The position numbers and the translations under genes are program-made. Positions 9,196-20,859 of a DNA stretch of 64,000 nt are shown here, one piece after another. The stretch spans positions 1 through 64,000 of the forward strand of contig WHUX01000133.1 of the NCBI GenBank assembly GCA_015179025.1, given 5' to 3'. The stretch comes from Terfezia claveryi (taxonomy: Eukaryota > Ascomycota > Pezizomycetes > Pezizales > Pezizaceae). How positions within the stretch are numbered: the first letter of the stretch is position 1; every line of letters begins with the position of its first letter. The notes beneath the pieces were generated by a model. That model saw only the letters and a program-made list of their open reading frames with translations. It was not told the DNA's origin and did no database searches.

Positions 9196-12100
9196 AGTTA
9201 CTGACACTAGCAAGGGACCTGCCCCAGGCCATCTATCTTTGTCTTTGTCTGCATTTTCTGTTTCTTCTGCTTCTTCTGTTGTTGACGAATCTCGCTTGTT
9301 CATCGAGCATTTTGTTGTATCTATCTCTTTCAATATCAATGATAGAACAATCACCACGTCAGCCCTTATAGATTGCGGAGCTTCAGGAATTGCATTCGTT
9401 GACCTGGCCTTTGTCAGTAAATTCTCCATACCCACGTCAAAGCTAAAAACCCCCCGTATTGTAGATGTCATCGACGGTCGACCCATCTCCTCCGGAGATA
9501 TCACTGATATCGCGTGCATACCTGCCCTGGTCAGGGATCACTCCGAAGCCCTCCCGATATTTGTGACTAAGCTTAAATACCCGATTGTGCTCAGAATCCT
9601 GTAGCTAAGAATGCATGATGTATCGGTTAGCTTTGGCTCTTATACCCTGCAGTTCAACAGCCAGTTTTGCCAAAAACACTGCGGGAATCCGAAGGCCACT
9701 ATTACTGGACTGTGTGCCTTGCCACCCCTAGTAGCCTACCCGACCCAGATGGTGCACCTGCCTGCACACCTCGATACTAATTCCCCTGTTTTCCCTGTGC
9801 CTCCGGTTTCCCCTGTGCCCCTGGTTTCCCCTGTGCCTCTAGGTCCCCAAAAACCTCTGAATGTTAGCTTCATCGAGGCATGTGCTTTTGCTTACCTCAC
9901 CAGGAGGCACAAGCTGAAGGCTCATGCTCTATTCATATATGAGATAAACCTAGAAATCAACAAGATGTGGCCTAAGGAGGAGTGGAAGGCCATGGTCCCG
10001 GATGAATATCACGAGTTTATTAATCTATTCTTGGAAAAAGCCATGGAGAAGTTGGCGCCCCACTGACCATATGACCACACAATTCCACTGGTAGAGGGTA
10101 AGTTACCCCCTATGGGCCCCTCTACGGAATGTCCCGAGTGGAGCTGGAGGCCCTGAAGAAATACTTGGAGGAAAACCTCAACAAGAGCTTCATTCGCCAT
10201 AGCTCTTCTCCAGCGGATGCCTCTGTGCTATTTGTGAAAAAATCGGACGGCTCTCTTCGGTTGTGCATGGATTATCGTGGTCTAAACGAGATAACGGTCA
10301 AGAACAGGTATCCCCTGCCTCTGATTCAGGAGACATTAGCCAGGCTTTCCAAGACCAAATGGTTTACCAAACTGGATTTGAGAGGAGCATACAACTTGGT
10401 ATAGATTGCCGAGGGGGAGGAGTGGAAAACAGCCTTCCGAACTCGTTATGGCCACTTCGAGTATAATGTCATGCCCTTTGGATTAACCAACGCCCCGGCC
10501 TCTTTCCAGAACTTTATTAACAATACCCTACGAGACTTCTTAGATGTGTTCTGCACGGCTTACCTCGACGATATCTTAATCTATTCAGATACCCTAGCAG
10601 AACACAAGATTCATGTCCGGCAGGTGTTGGAAAAGCTGGAGCAAGCCGAATTGTACCTCAAGCCCGAGAAATACGAGTTTCATGTGCAGGAGGTCAAATA
10701 TCTGGGGTTGATTATCACCACGGAAAGCATCTAGATGGATCCTGCCAAAGTTGCCGTAATCCAGGAGTGGGAAACCCCGGCCAACTTGAAGGATGTGCAA
10801 GCCTTCCTAGGATTTGCCAACTTTTACTGCCGGTTCATCCTGGATACTCAAGGATCGTGGCACCCCTTACAGTCTTGACAAAAACGAAGGTAGAAGCTGG
10901 CTCACACCTGACGAAAAGGGCCTTCCACTGGAATCCAGAAGCCCAATCTGCCTTCCAGAATCTCAAGGAAGCCTTCTGTTCAGCACCGATCCTGGCCCAT
11001 TTCAACTCCGAACAGGAGTGTGTCGTCGAAACCGATGCCTCTGACTATGTCTCTGCGGGAATCCTGTCCCAGAACGACGATAACAGCATCCTCCACCTAG
11101 TGGTATACTTCTCGAAAAAGCACTCCCCGGTGGAGTATAATTATGAGATCTATGATAAGGAATTAATGGCCATTTGGCAGGCTTTTGAGGAATGGAGGCC
11201 CCACCTGGAGTTAGCGAAGGGGGTTATCGAGGTCCTTTTCGACCACAAGAACCTGGAATACTTCACAACTACCAAGCTGCTAAATCGCCGGCAGGCTAGG
11301 TGGTCGGAATTCCTGTCCTGGTTCAACTTCAAAATCAAGTACCGGCTAGGAAGGGCTGGTGGGAAATCAGACGCACTGACCAGGAGATCAGGAGATCTCC
11401 CTAAGGGGGGGTATGAAAAGCTAAAATACCAAAATCCGGTAGTATTGAAGCCCGAAAACCTTGACCTGGCGGCTAATATCCTTACTGATGCTGAAGCTGA
11501 TGCGGAAGCTGAGGCTGAGGCTGATGCAGAAGCTGAAGCTGAGGCTGAGGCTGATGTGAAAGCTGAGGCTGAGGCTGACCTCTGACAACTAGTGAGACAG
11601 GCATATAAGGATGACCCCCTGGCCAAGGAAATTATTACCGCAGTAGATTCTGGCTAGCACCGCCACCCCAAGATCTCCCTAACCGAGTGTACCGTCTAGG
11701 AAGGCCTCCTCTACCACTTCGGAAGGCTGTATGTACCAGAAGGAGAGCTGTGCCTTCGACTGATCAAGGAACACCATGACAGCCTGGTTGTAGGTCACAC
11801 TGGAGTGCCAAAACGTTAGAGCTTCTGGCTAGGGAATATACATGGATTGACCAACGGAAGGACATGGAGCGGTACATATGGAACTGCCACGTTTGCAAGC
11901 ATGCTAAGCCTGTCCGCCATGCCCCGTATGGGACCCTGAAACCTCTGGATATCCCTGATCGGCCGTAGCTGCACCTGACTATGGACTTCGTAACAGGGTT
12001 GCTAGAAGATTCGGGGTTCAATACCATCTTGATGGTAGTAGATTGGTTGATGAAAATAAGGCATGTTATACCTTGCCGGGATACCTGCTCCGCCCCAGAG

Positions 12101-13039
12101 TTAGCCAATCTCTACCTCGATAATGTATTCCGATATCACAGCCTCCCCGAATTCATCGTATCCAACCGCGGCCTTCAGTTCACCTCAGAATTCTGGCAAG
12201 CCATCTGCAAGCTTTTGGGGATCAAAGTGCGTTTGTCAACTGCATACTACCTCTAGACGGATGGCCAATCGGAGAGGATGAATGCCATTATGGAGCAATA
12301 TCTGTGGGCCTTTGTTAACTACCAACAGGATAACTGGGTTTCATTGCTGGCCACCTGTGAATTTGCCGCGAATAACCAGTTCTCGGAATCCTCCAAAACT
12401 TTGCCTTTCCTTGGCTAACTACTGTTGGCACCCCCAATTCGTGGATGCCCTAGTGCCCCTGCAAAAAGCCAAAAAAGATGCCCTGGCCAAGGAGTTCGCA
12501 GCTGGGATTGCTGAGCTCCACTCTACCCTGAAAGCTAAGCTGGAATATGCACAAGCTAGGCAAGCCGAGTATGCCAAAAGATTATGGTTGCCAGCCCCCA
12601 GATATCAACTAGAGGACAAGGTGTGGCTCTCCAGCCGGCACTTCCAGACAGAATAGCCATCTTGCAAGCTCGACCACAAGTTCCTAAGTCCATTTGAGGT
12701 GTTGGCTGCTGTGGGCACTCACGCCTACCGATTGAGGTTCCCAAGGATATCAAACGACACCCCATCGTCCATGTCTCCGAGATCGAGCCTGCCGCTAGCA
12801 ACCCTCTGCCAGGCCAGGAACACCCCCCACCTCCTCCTGTAGTTATCAAAGGTAAGGAGGAATGGGAGGTGGAGGAAGTGCTGGACTCCCGAAGAAGATA
12901 TGGGTGCCTGCAATATAAGGTCAAATGGCTGGGGGACGAGGAGACGACCTGGCAACCAGCCAAAGATCTAGAAAACGCATAGGACTTGGTCACCTTGTTC
13001 CACCAGCGTTACCCCCGGAAACTCCACCCCGCCCAATGA
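9196..13039 (+). pseudogene. Pol (protease to chromodomain) of G2
   Basis: Protease at about 9290-9720 with active site IDCGASGIAF. RT at about 10060-10800 retains [10 protein letters not shown], but the frame has TAG where relatives have Gln (NLV-stop-IAEGEEW at about 10402) and another TAG at about 10732. RNase H at 10860-11400, a long EA/DA acidic repeat at about 11485-11580 ending in a TGA, then integrase to about 12830 and a chromodomain (YKVKWLGDEETTWQPAKDLENA) ending at the TGA 13037-13039. The part after about 10840 is shifted by a small deletion relative to RT. The pattern of stops fits RIP plus a few indels. Confidence 0.88.
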
Positions 13040-13223
13040 TGTTCTTGTCATCCTGGAATTGGTTATTAGGGTTGTTATTGTTGTTGTTGTCATGGTTATT
13101 GTTGGTACGTACTTCCGGCGTTGGGGTTGTGTTATAGGTTATTTCTTATTCGCCTGTCTTGTTTGTTTGTTTTTTTTCACCTTGCCTCGTGTCGCTGGGG
13201 CTCTTAGCCTAAAGAGGGGATAG

Positions 13224-13336
13224 TGTCACAACCGTCCTTTCCTAGCCGGGTTTGAGAGTCAGATGGGATTCCGTCCGACTCTCCTTATTGTTGATTGATA
13301 TTGTTATTATCTCTGTTCCTGAGATAAGGGGTCTCA
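13224..13336 (+). repeat. Partial LTR (first 113 bp) at the 3' end of G2
   Basis: After the polypurine tract the LTR begins normally (TGTCACAACC) but stops at GGGGTCTCA, and a second LTR starts at once at 13337. The 113 bases match the start of the following LTR closely. This is either a tandem duplication of the LTR start or a recombination junction. Confidence 0.85.
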
Positions 13337-13852
13337 TGTCACAACCGTCCTTTCCTAGCTGGGTTTGAGAGTCAAATGGGATTCCGTCCGACTCTCGTTA
13401 TTGTTGATTGATATCGTTGTTATCTCTATTCCCGAGATAAGGGGTCTCGGGAACCTTATTCCTTCCGGTGGCCTTGGCCAGGAAGGAAGCCTATATATAT
13501 AGCTTGCTCTCTCTGCCCTCTCGTTGGATCCCTATCCAACGTCTTATATATCCAATACAGGGCCTTGCTTCTCTCCACGTTGGTGCATCTCCCTTGTACA
13601 CCTCCTTGTCTCACCTCGACTCTGTAGTCCTGCTGCCCACCCTGTGAACCTCCTATCCTTGCCTTGCGTTGCCTTGTCTCTGTAGCCTTGCTGCCTCCTA
13701 CTACTTCCGTATGCCTCTCTCGCCCTCACCCTTGCCCCTGTCCTAGCCTTTCCCCTAGTCACACACGTAGCGTTCCTACGTGTATGTTACCCTAGCCTTG
13801 CCCTTGCTCCGGCATACCCCTTAGTTGCCTTGTCTCCAGAGCCGTCATTACA
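13337..13852 (+). repeat. Complete LTR ending G2 (mosaic)
   Basis: 516 bp, TGTCACAACC to CATTACA. The first third resembles the G1 LTR (CCTTTCCTAGC, TTTGAGAGTC). The middle resembles the G7 LTR (AGGGCCTTGCTTCTCTCCAC, CTCGACTCTG) and carries an extra segment (around 13640-13690). It therefore looks like a recombinant between two LTR subfamilies. It ends against the G3 LTR. Confidence 0.85.
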
Positions 13853-14753
13853 ACAACTCTTAAACTAGGAAATACCCTGGAAAACCTTGAACCTTATTTT
13901 GACCCAAACCTTATTTGAGAGTTAAACCAAAACTGGCATGACTCTTAGATTTAGGAAATATCCTGGAAAACCTCGAATCCGATTTTGACCCAAATATTAT
14001 TTTAGAGTCCAACCAAAACTGGCATAACTTTCAGATTGGGAACCACCTGCCTTTGCTCAAAACTCTTTCTTTAGCTTATCAGAAATTTCACCTTCACTTA
14101 TGTACAATTCTTTAGGTCTTCTATTTGCACCAATGTTATCTGTTATTGCTAGATGTCTCGTTCTCGATGATCTCATAGGATCCGTATATTCATGAGCTGG
14201 CTTGTATATTTATCTTCTGTTAGTGGGTTTGCATGCCTGTTATCTATTATTGCCAGACACCTCATTTTGACGATCTCACAGGATCTGTATATCTGTAAGC
14301 TAGCTTGCATGTTCATCTTTCATTATACTTTGTCTAGACCATTATGTTAGCCAAAAGGGTATTGTTCAAAATGGAGACAGGATCTCTATAAAAGAAGCCT
14401 GTTCTTGCTATCTGTATTCTGTTTCTTTCTTCCCCATGCAACAACTTGTCTACTCTTCTGTACCTAGTTGTTATACGAATATATCTGCACTATAGTTTTT
14501 GAGTGTAGCTCCGACTACCTTGCCTCCTTGACCTTAACGTTAATACTTTGCTTGACTTTGGTTTTGCCTGAAGTCCCCAGACACCCAGTCATACATATAG
14601 AACTTTCTACATGTGCGATACCTCGACACCCACATCCATTACCTGCAATTGCAAGTGATACCCCGAACCAGAATATCCATTCCTAAAAACAACATGTTCG
14701 AAGTGTAGTCATATTTACTATGTTGATATGGGAATTACCTTACATCCATAACA
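13853..14753 (+). repeat. 5' LTR of G3, truncated at its left
   Basis: It matches the 3' LTR from within the ~85-bp tandem repeat region to the end (ACATCCATAACA). It includes a core-promoter-like segment around 14385-14470 (CTATAAAAGAAGCCTGTTCT, then CT-rich sequence). Confidence 0.88.
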
Positions 14754-14790
14754 TTTTATTGTGTCCGCAAAGTCTCCGCTATAAATAAGT

Positions 14791-15975
14791 ATGTCCAAAG
14801 TACATATCGAGGCCTCTGCTTCTGCTCCACCTTCTAAAATTGCTATATAGCACACCTTGGTCACTGTACTCTGAACTAACAATACTTCTCTTTCTGCTCT
14901 ACCATATATTTCTGCAGGAACTCCCGTCTCATTTTTTACTGCCATTCATGCAGCCCATAGTGCCAGCATACAGTCAGCACACAGAGTACTATCAACTTTC
15001 GCTCAACCACTTACAGGTACTTCTACCTCAACTGAGTCACTCTGAATCTATTATAACCGCAGATATCAGTATAGCTTAACCTTCCCAAGCCTCCTCCATG
15101 ACCGCGCTTTAGCGCTTACCTCCACTCGTACCTCTAAAGTCCATGAGCCTGAGAATTTTGATAGTACTTGATCAAAATTCACTCGATTTCTCACTAAGCT
15201 TTCTTTAGTGTTCTCCTCCGATCCCTCATAATATACTAGTGAAGCAGCCAAAATTACCTATGCTGCTTCCTACCTCTCCGGATCTGCCGCTGATTGGTTT
15301 GAGCCACACCTCAACAAAATAAGTGGGACCATTGATTTTCCTACTTATGAGGCTTTCACTAAGATATTGAAAAATATCTATGACAATCCTGATACTTGCG
15401 CCACTGCAGAATGCAAACTGCTTAATCTCCGTTAAGGAGACCATGATTGTTCTTCTTACTATGCTGAGTTTGCAACTCATATGACAATTTTAGCCTATAA
15501 TGATAGAACTAAAATATCCTTCTTTACTAACGGAGCTAATACTAGGCTCAAAACAGCCCTTTCCTATTAAGCCTCACCCCTAGAATCTTTTGACGAATTT
15601 GTCCAGCTTTGTATTAAGCTGGACAATCGCACTAAACTCTTCTGCAACCAACACCCTCTTAGAGCCTCTAGCTCCAACCAATCCACCACCCCTACCCATT
15701 CACCAGCCCCTTCTGCTTTGGTTGGTACTACCACTGGACCTATAGACCTTTCGACCACAATGAAAAAACGTGGACCCTTAACCCCCAAAATCCATAAACA
15801 CTACAGAGACAATAACCTGTATATGTATTGTGGAGGATCTGGTCATTAGGTGATAGTCTGCCCGGTTTTAGCCAAAAATATAAAGTTGGCTATAGCTGGT
15901 ACTACCCCTACTGCCTCTTCTGATACCACCCTCGACAATCTCTTTGAGTTGTCAAAAAATAAACATACTCTTTGA
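14791..15975 (+). pseudogene. Gag of G3
   Basis: Starts at ATG 14791 (MSKVHIEASAS). After several stops the capsid region is clear: ITYAASYLSGSAADWFEPHL, typical of gypsy Gag (retrotrans_gag, with the W-F pair), then FDEFVQLCIKLDNR. A zinc-knuckle remnant reads LYMYCGGSGH near 15815-15850, with the first Cys changed to Tyr. Stops are TAG, TAA and TGA. Not functional. Confidence 0.8.
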
Positions 15976-16189
15976 TCAATAATAGCCGATTAGAAAGTGC
16001 TAGGATGCAACCTAGTGCCATTAATCCTGTCCATGTGTTTAATTCATTTTCTCTTTTGAAGGAAGTCCACTTAGAAGGTATTGGTTATGTATTACCTTTA
16101 GTTTCTCGTAAGTCCCATCAATAACTAGCTCATCGATGGCGCCTTGCAAATGCGTTGTGAATTTCTAGAATTGCTGTACTTTCTGCTGA

Positions 16190-19100
16190 TTGTCATGATT
16201 TGGGGTCTGAAGACCTACTCGCTTTGCCATGTATAGTCAATAAAGAGCTTTCTGCCACGTGCATAGTAGACTCGGGAGCTAGCTCCCAGTTTATTGATAT
16301 TGACTATGCCATAAATATGAACTTACCATTGGATATAAAAAACTAGCCAGAAGATCTTGTACTTGCTGATGGGAAACCCTTACCTATTGGAAAAATCATA
16401 TACACTTGTACCTTGAAACTCTCTATCGACCAACATCAAGAAACTCTCACATTCCATATTACCAAGTTAGCCAGGTGGGACTTGATTGTAGGAAAAACAT
16501 GGCTCAGGCAACACAACCTAATGATTGACTGGTCAGTTAATACCATCGCCTTCACCTCTGGATTTTGCCATGCCCATTGCCTTCCAACCCATCCCCTGGT
16601 ACCAAAAACACTATCCACGACTAACCCACTTTAGATATTAATTATTTCTAGAACAGCTTTTCGGGTTGCTATCAAGGACCCGGATGCTCACCTCTGTATT
16701 GCAGCAATATATACCTCCATTGACAAAGATGAGTCCATTAAACTTGCTGCTAAATTGGTTCCTTCTAAATATCATGATTATCTTACTCTCTTTTCAGAAA
16801 AAGAAGCTAGAATACTACCCTCACATCAATATGTTGACCATGCTATCCCTTTGTAAGAAGGAGCTAAACCTCCTTTTGGCCATATGTACTCTATGTCTAA
16901 CTCAGAACTCAAGAAAGTATGCAAATGGATAGACGAGAATTTATCTAAGTCCTTCATATGAGCTAGTTCTTTTTCCACAGCCTCTCTAGTCCTATTTGTT
17001 AAAAAAAAGGATAGTTTCTTACGTCTATGTATCTACTACCGTACTCTAATTAATATCATGATTAAGGATAGAAACCTACTACCTTGCATTGAAGAAACCC
17101 TGAACCAGATTCGAGGATGCAAATACTTTACACGCCTCGATTTACATGCATACTTCAACCAAATCCGAATTAAAGAAGGTGATGAGTAGAAAACTGCCTT
17201 CCGCACTCTATACAAACTTTTTGAATTTCTAGTTATGCCCTTTAGGTTGACTAATACACCTGCTATTACTCAATGATTCATGAATGATACCCTCTGTAAA
17301 TACCTCGATATCTTTTGTGTATGCTACATCAATGACATTTTGATTTACTCAAGAAATCTAAAAGAATATAAGGAACAGGTGTGAAAGGTTCTCCAAAAAC
17401 TCAAGGAATCTGGGTTATTTATAAAACCAGGAAAATGCGAATTCTTGATTGAGAAAACCTCATTCTTGGGATTCATCATCTCTGAGTATGGCTTGGAAAT
17501 GGACCCCGAGAAGGTTAATGTAGTTCTTAATTGGAAGACCCCTCATTTTGTTAAGGATATCCAGTATTTTCTTGGATTTGCCAATTTTTACTGTAGGTTT
17601 ATCAATAAGTATTCTGCTCTTTGCCAACCTCTTTTTAACTTGCTTTGAAAAGATGTTCCTTTTGTTTGAAATTCTTTATTTGAAGAGGTTTTTAAACTTC
17701 TCAAGGAAACCTTTACCTCCACACCCATCCTCTACTATTTTGACCCTGAGCTCGAGACTTTGGTCGAAATGGATGCCTCAGATTATGTCACCTCCAGAAT
17801 CCTGTCATAGAAATACCCAAAAGATAGGAAATTTGTTCTGCACCCAGTTGATTTATTTCGGAAAAAATGTCACCCACTGAATGCAATTATGGCATTGGAA
17901 ATAAGGAATTGCTAGCAATTATTTTGGCTCTTAAAAAATGGCACATCTACTTACACCAGCTCCTACGATCATTCACTCTCCTCACTGACCATTACAACCT
18001 ACAGAGCTTTACCTCCAAAGCATTGCTTTCATACCGACAAGCTCGTTGGGCACAGGAAATAGCCCAATATAACTTCAAAATTGTCTTCAGACCTGGCACC
18101 CAGAACACCAAAGTTGATGCACTCACCAGGAGATCTGGAGACCTCCCTGAGGAAGAGGATAGTTATGCTCACCCAATACAGGCCCTAATACCTGCCGAGC
18201 AATTTTCGCTTTCTGTAGCCTTAATCATTAACAATGAAGACATTCTTGCTGCCCTCAAGACTGACAAGCTCGCTCTCGAGATTATGCACGCCCTTAAGAA
18301 CAACTCCAGAAAACACCTGATAATCCCTTTGGCTGAATGTCAGCTCTCGGAGGGACTTATACTCATTAATGGTCTAGTTTATGTTTCCGACTCCCCGGAA
18401 ATACACCTCCACATTCTCCGTACCTACCATGACCACCTAGCTGCAGGACACCCCAGTCAAGCAGCCACCTATGAGTTGGTATCACGAGACTACTGGTGGC
18501 CAAAGATGCGCTAGACTATAGCTCAATACCTTTGAAATTGTAATGCCTGCACTTGGATTAAACCAGCTTACCATGCCCCCTATAGATTGTTAAAACCACT
18601 TTAAGTTCTATTTCAGAAGTGGTCATCTGTCTCCTTAAACCTTGTTACTGGCCTTCCTGTCTCAAATGGATTTAATACCTTATTAGTTGTAGTTGACTAA
18701 TTGTCAAAAATAGCATACTATATATCTACCAACACAGATGCCAATTCCAAGCAGATTGCTAAGCTCTTCTTTGATACTATGTTTCGCCTATACGGAATTC
18801 CCAATTCAATTATCTCAGACCGTGGCAGGCACTTAATTCGTATCCGAATTTACTTGCTCCTTAACCTCCCTCATTGGGATTCAATAGAAGGTTTCAACAG
18901 CCTTCCACCTCCAAACTGATAGGCAAACGGAACGAATCAATGCCATCGCAGAACAATACTTGCGGGCTTACTATAATTATCAATAAGACAACTAGTCCGA
19001 ATTACTCACCATGGCCAAGTTTTCTTACAACAATACCTTATTCTCGACCCTAGATATTACCCCCTTTCAAACTATGTACAGCGAAAATCCCAAATACCAG

Positions 19101-19704
19101 ATTACTACAAACCCTGCCGCTAAGCTACCCGTCCCCCAAGTGATCAAAGAATATGTAGACTGCCTTGCTGAGCTGGACACCCATCTTCAATCAGAAATGA
19201 TCTGGGTACAAGCTACCTACTCCAAACAAGCTAATAAATCTTGGATTCCGGCTCCTAAGTTTGAAATAGGGGATCAAGTGTTGTTACTTCGTCAACATAT
19301 TAAAACAACTTGCCCATTAACAAAACTCGACTTCAAAAAGTTGGGAAATTCCGGATAATCCAGAAGGTTTCCTCCCATGCCTATAAACTTAACCTCCTCA
19401 TATCTAGAAAATCCATCCAGTTTTTTATATCTCACTCCTCGAACCTGCCTCCATGGACCCCCTTTCGGGTCAAATCCAACCTCCTCTACCACCTGTGATT
19501 ATTGAGGATGAACCTGAATGGGAAGTAGACAAAATCATCGACTCTCATTTCCATAGTCACATACTAGAATACCTTGCCTGTTGGGTAGGCTATGATGAGC
19601 TTACCTGAGAACCTGCCAATATGTTTTCGAATACGCCTAGTATTGTAAAAAAATTCTATACTACATACCCCTCGAAACTATGTCCTTGTACTCTATCTAA
19701 ATGA
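16190..19704 (+). pseudogene. Pol of G3
   Basis: Protease: IVDSGASSQFIDI near 16266, canonical D-S-G-A, unlike the D-C-G-A of G1/G2, ending WDLIVGKTWLRQHNLMIDW. RT: about 16770-17650, with a catalytic region at about 17325 reading CYINDILIYS (the first Asp of the Y-x-D-D box changed to Asn). RNase H: EMDASDYVT at about 17770, then a readable segment 17867-18514 that includes the integrase zinc region. Integrase core: about 18600-18950. Chromodomain: EWEVDKIIDSHFHSH... to a stop at 19702-19704. Frameshifts and stops are spread throughout. Confidence 0.85.
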
Positions 19705-19769
19705 GTGGAATTTGAACTTGGTATCCTGCCTTAGATTTGCAGGAGCTCATCTTTGGAAGAGGGAGCTAC

Positions 19770-20859
19770 TGTTATGAACCCTCTCAAATCACGATCCTGA
19801 CCCCGATCGATATCGCTGACAACCTACACTCTTGCCAAAGTATATTATGTGACTATGTTCTCGACCCTGCCTCTCCTGGCTAGCTGACATCTGACCATAT
19901 CCCGAAAGTCCTAGTCGCTCGCTTATAGATTTGATATTTAAGAGTCGAACCAAAACTGGCATGACTCTCAAGCTAGAAAATACCTTGGAAAACCTCGAAC
20001 CTTATTTTGACCCAAACCTTATTTGAGAGTCAAACCAAAACTGGCACAACTCTCAGATTTAGGAAATACTCCGGAAAACCTAGAACCCTATTTTGACCCA
20101 AACCTTATTTAAGAGTCGAACCAAAACTGGTATGACTCTCAGATTGGGAACCACCTGCCCTCACTCAAAACTCTTTCTTTAGCTTATCAGAAATTTCTCC
20201 TTCGCTTATATACAATTCTTCAGGTCTTCTGTTCGCACTAGTGTTATCTATTATTACCAGACACCTCATTCTTGACGATCTTATAGGATCCATATATCTG
20301 TAAGCTAGCTTGCATATTTATCTTCTATTAGTGGGTTTGTATGCCTATTATCCATTATTGCCAAACACCTCATTCTCAACAATCTCACAGGATCCATGTA
20401 TCCATGAGCTGGCTTGCATGTTTATCTTCCGTTATGCTTTGTCTAGACCATTGTGTTAGCCAAAAGAGTGTTGTTCGAGATAGAGATAGGATCTCTATAA
20501 AAGAAGCCTATTCTTGCCATCTATATTCTATTTCTTTCTTTCCCATGCAACACCTTGTCTACTCTCCTGTATTTAGTTGTTATATGAATATATCTGCACT
20601 ACAGTTTTTGAGTGTAGCTTAGACTACTTTACCTCCTTGACCTTGACCTTGATACCTCGCTCAACTTTGGTTTTACCCGAAGTCCCCAGACACCCAGTCA
20701 CACACATAGAACTTTCTACGTATGTAATACCTTGACACCCACATCTATCACCTGCGATTGCAGGTGATACTCTGAACTGGAATATTTATTCCTAAAAACA
20801 ACTTCAAAGTATAGTCGTGTTTACCGTGTCGATGCGGGAATTACCTCACATCCATAACA
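19770..20859 (+). repeat. 3' LTR of G3
   Basis: 1090 bp, TGTTATGAAC to CCATAACA, with 7-bp perfect terminal inversion. It is preceded by a purine-rich tract (GGAAGAGGGAGC). It contains about 2.5 tandem copies of an 85-86-bp unit at 19941-20150. Confidence 0.9.
19941..20150 (+). repeat. 85/86-bp tandem repeats in the G3 LTR
   Basis: Units begin AGAGTCGAACCAAAACTGGC at 19941, 20026 and 20112. Each contains GACCCAAACCTTATTT. Copies are also present in the truncated 5' LTR (about 13853-14040), so the repetition predates insertion. Confidence 0.9.

Larger units (their letters stand above)
1..13852 (+). mobile_element. Ty3/gypsy chromovirus G2 (5' end outside window; interrupted by G1)
   Basis: The element runs from the window edge to 13852, excluding the nested G1 at 221-8785. 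The reading across the gap is continuous: the gag text before 220 ends with the codons for LDVHT and resumes after 8785 with LEEFIDQAS, as in the intact relatives G6 and G7. Order: gag, protease, RT, RNase H, integrase, chromodomain, polypurine tract (13208-13223), LTR. The 3' LTR is abnormal (a partial LTR followed by a full one). Its own end abuts the interior of the LTR of G3, so G2 is inserted in G3. It carries many in-frame TAG/TGA codons and is dead. Confidence 0.88.
13853..20859 (+). mobile_element. Ty3/gypsy chromovirus G3 (5' LTR truncated by G2)
   Basis: A second gypsy lineage, unlike G1/G2 in LTR and protein sequence. The 3' LTR is complete (19770-20859, 1090 bp, TGTTATG to CATAACA). 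The 5' LTR survives only as its last 901 bp because G2 is inserted in it. Gag, protease, RT, RNase H, integrase and chromodomain are recognisable, with many stops and frameshifts. Its 3' end abuts the RT of the minus-strand copia relic C4, so G3 is inserted in C4. Confidence 0.88.
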
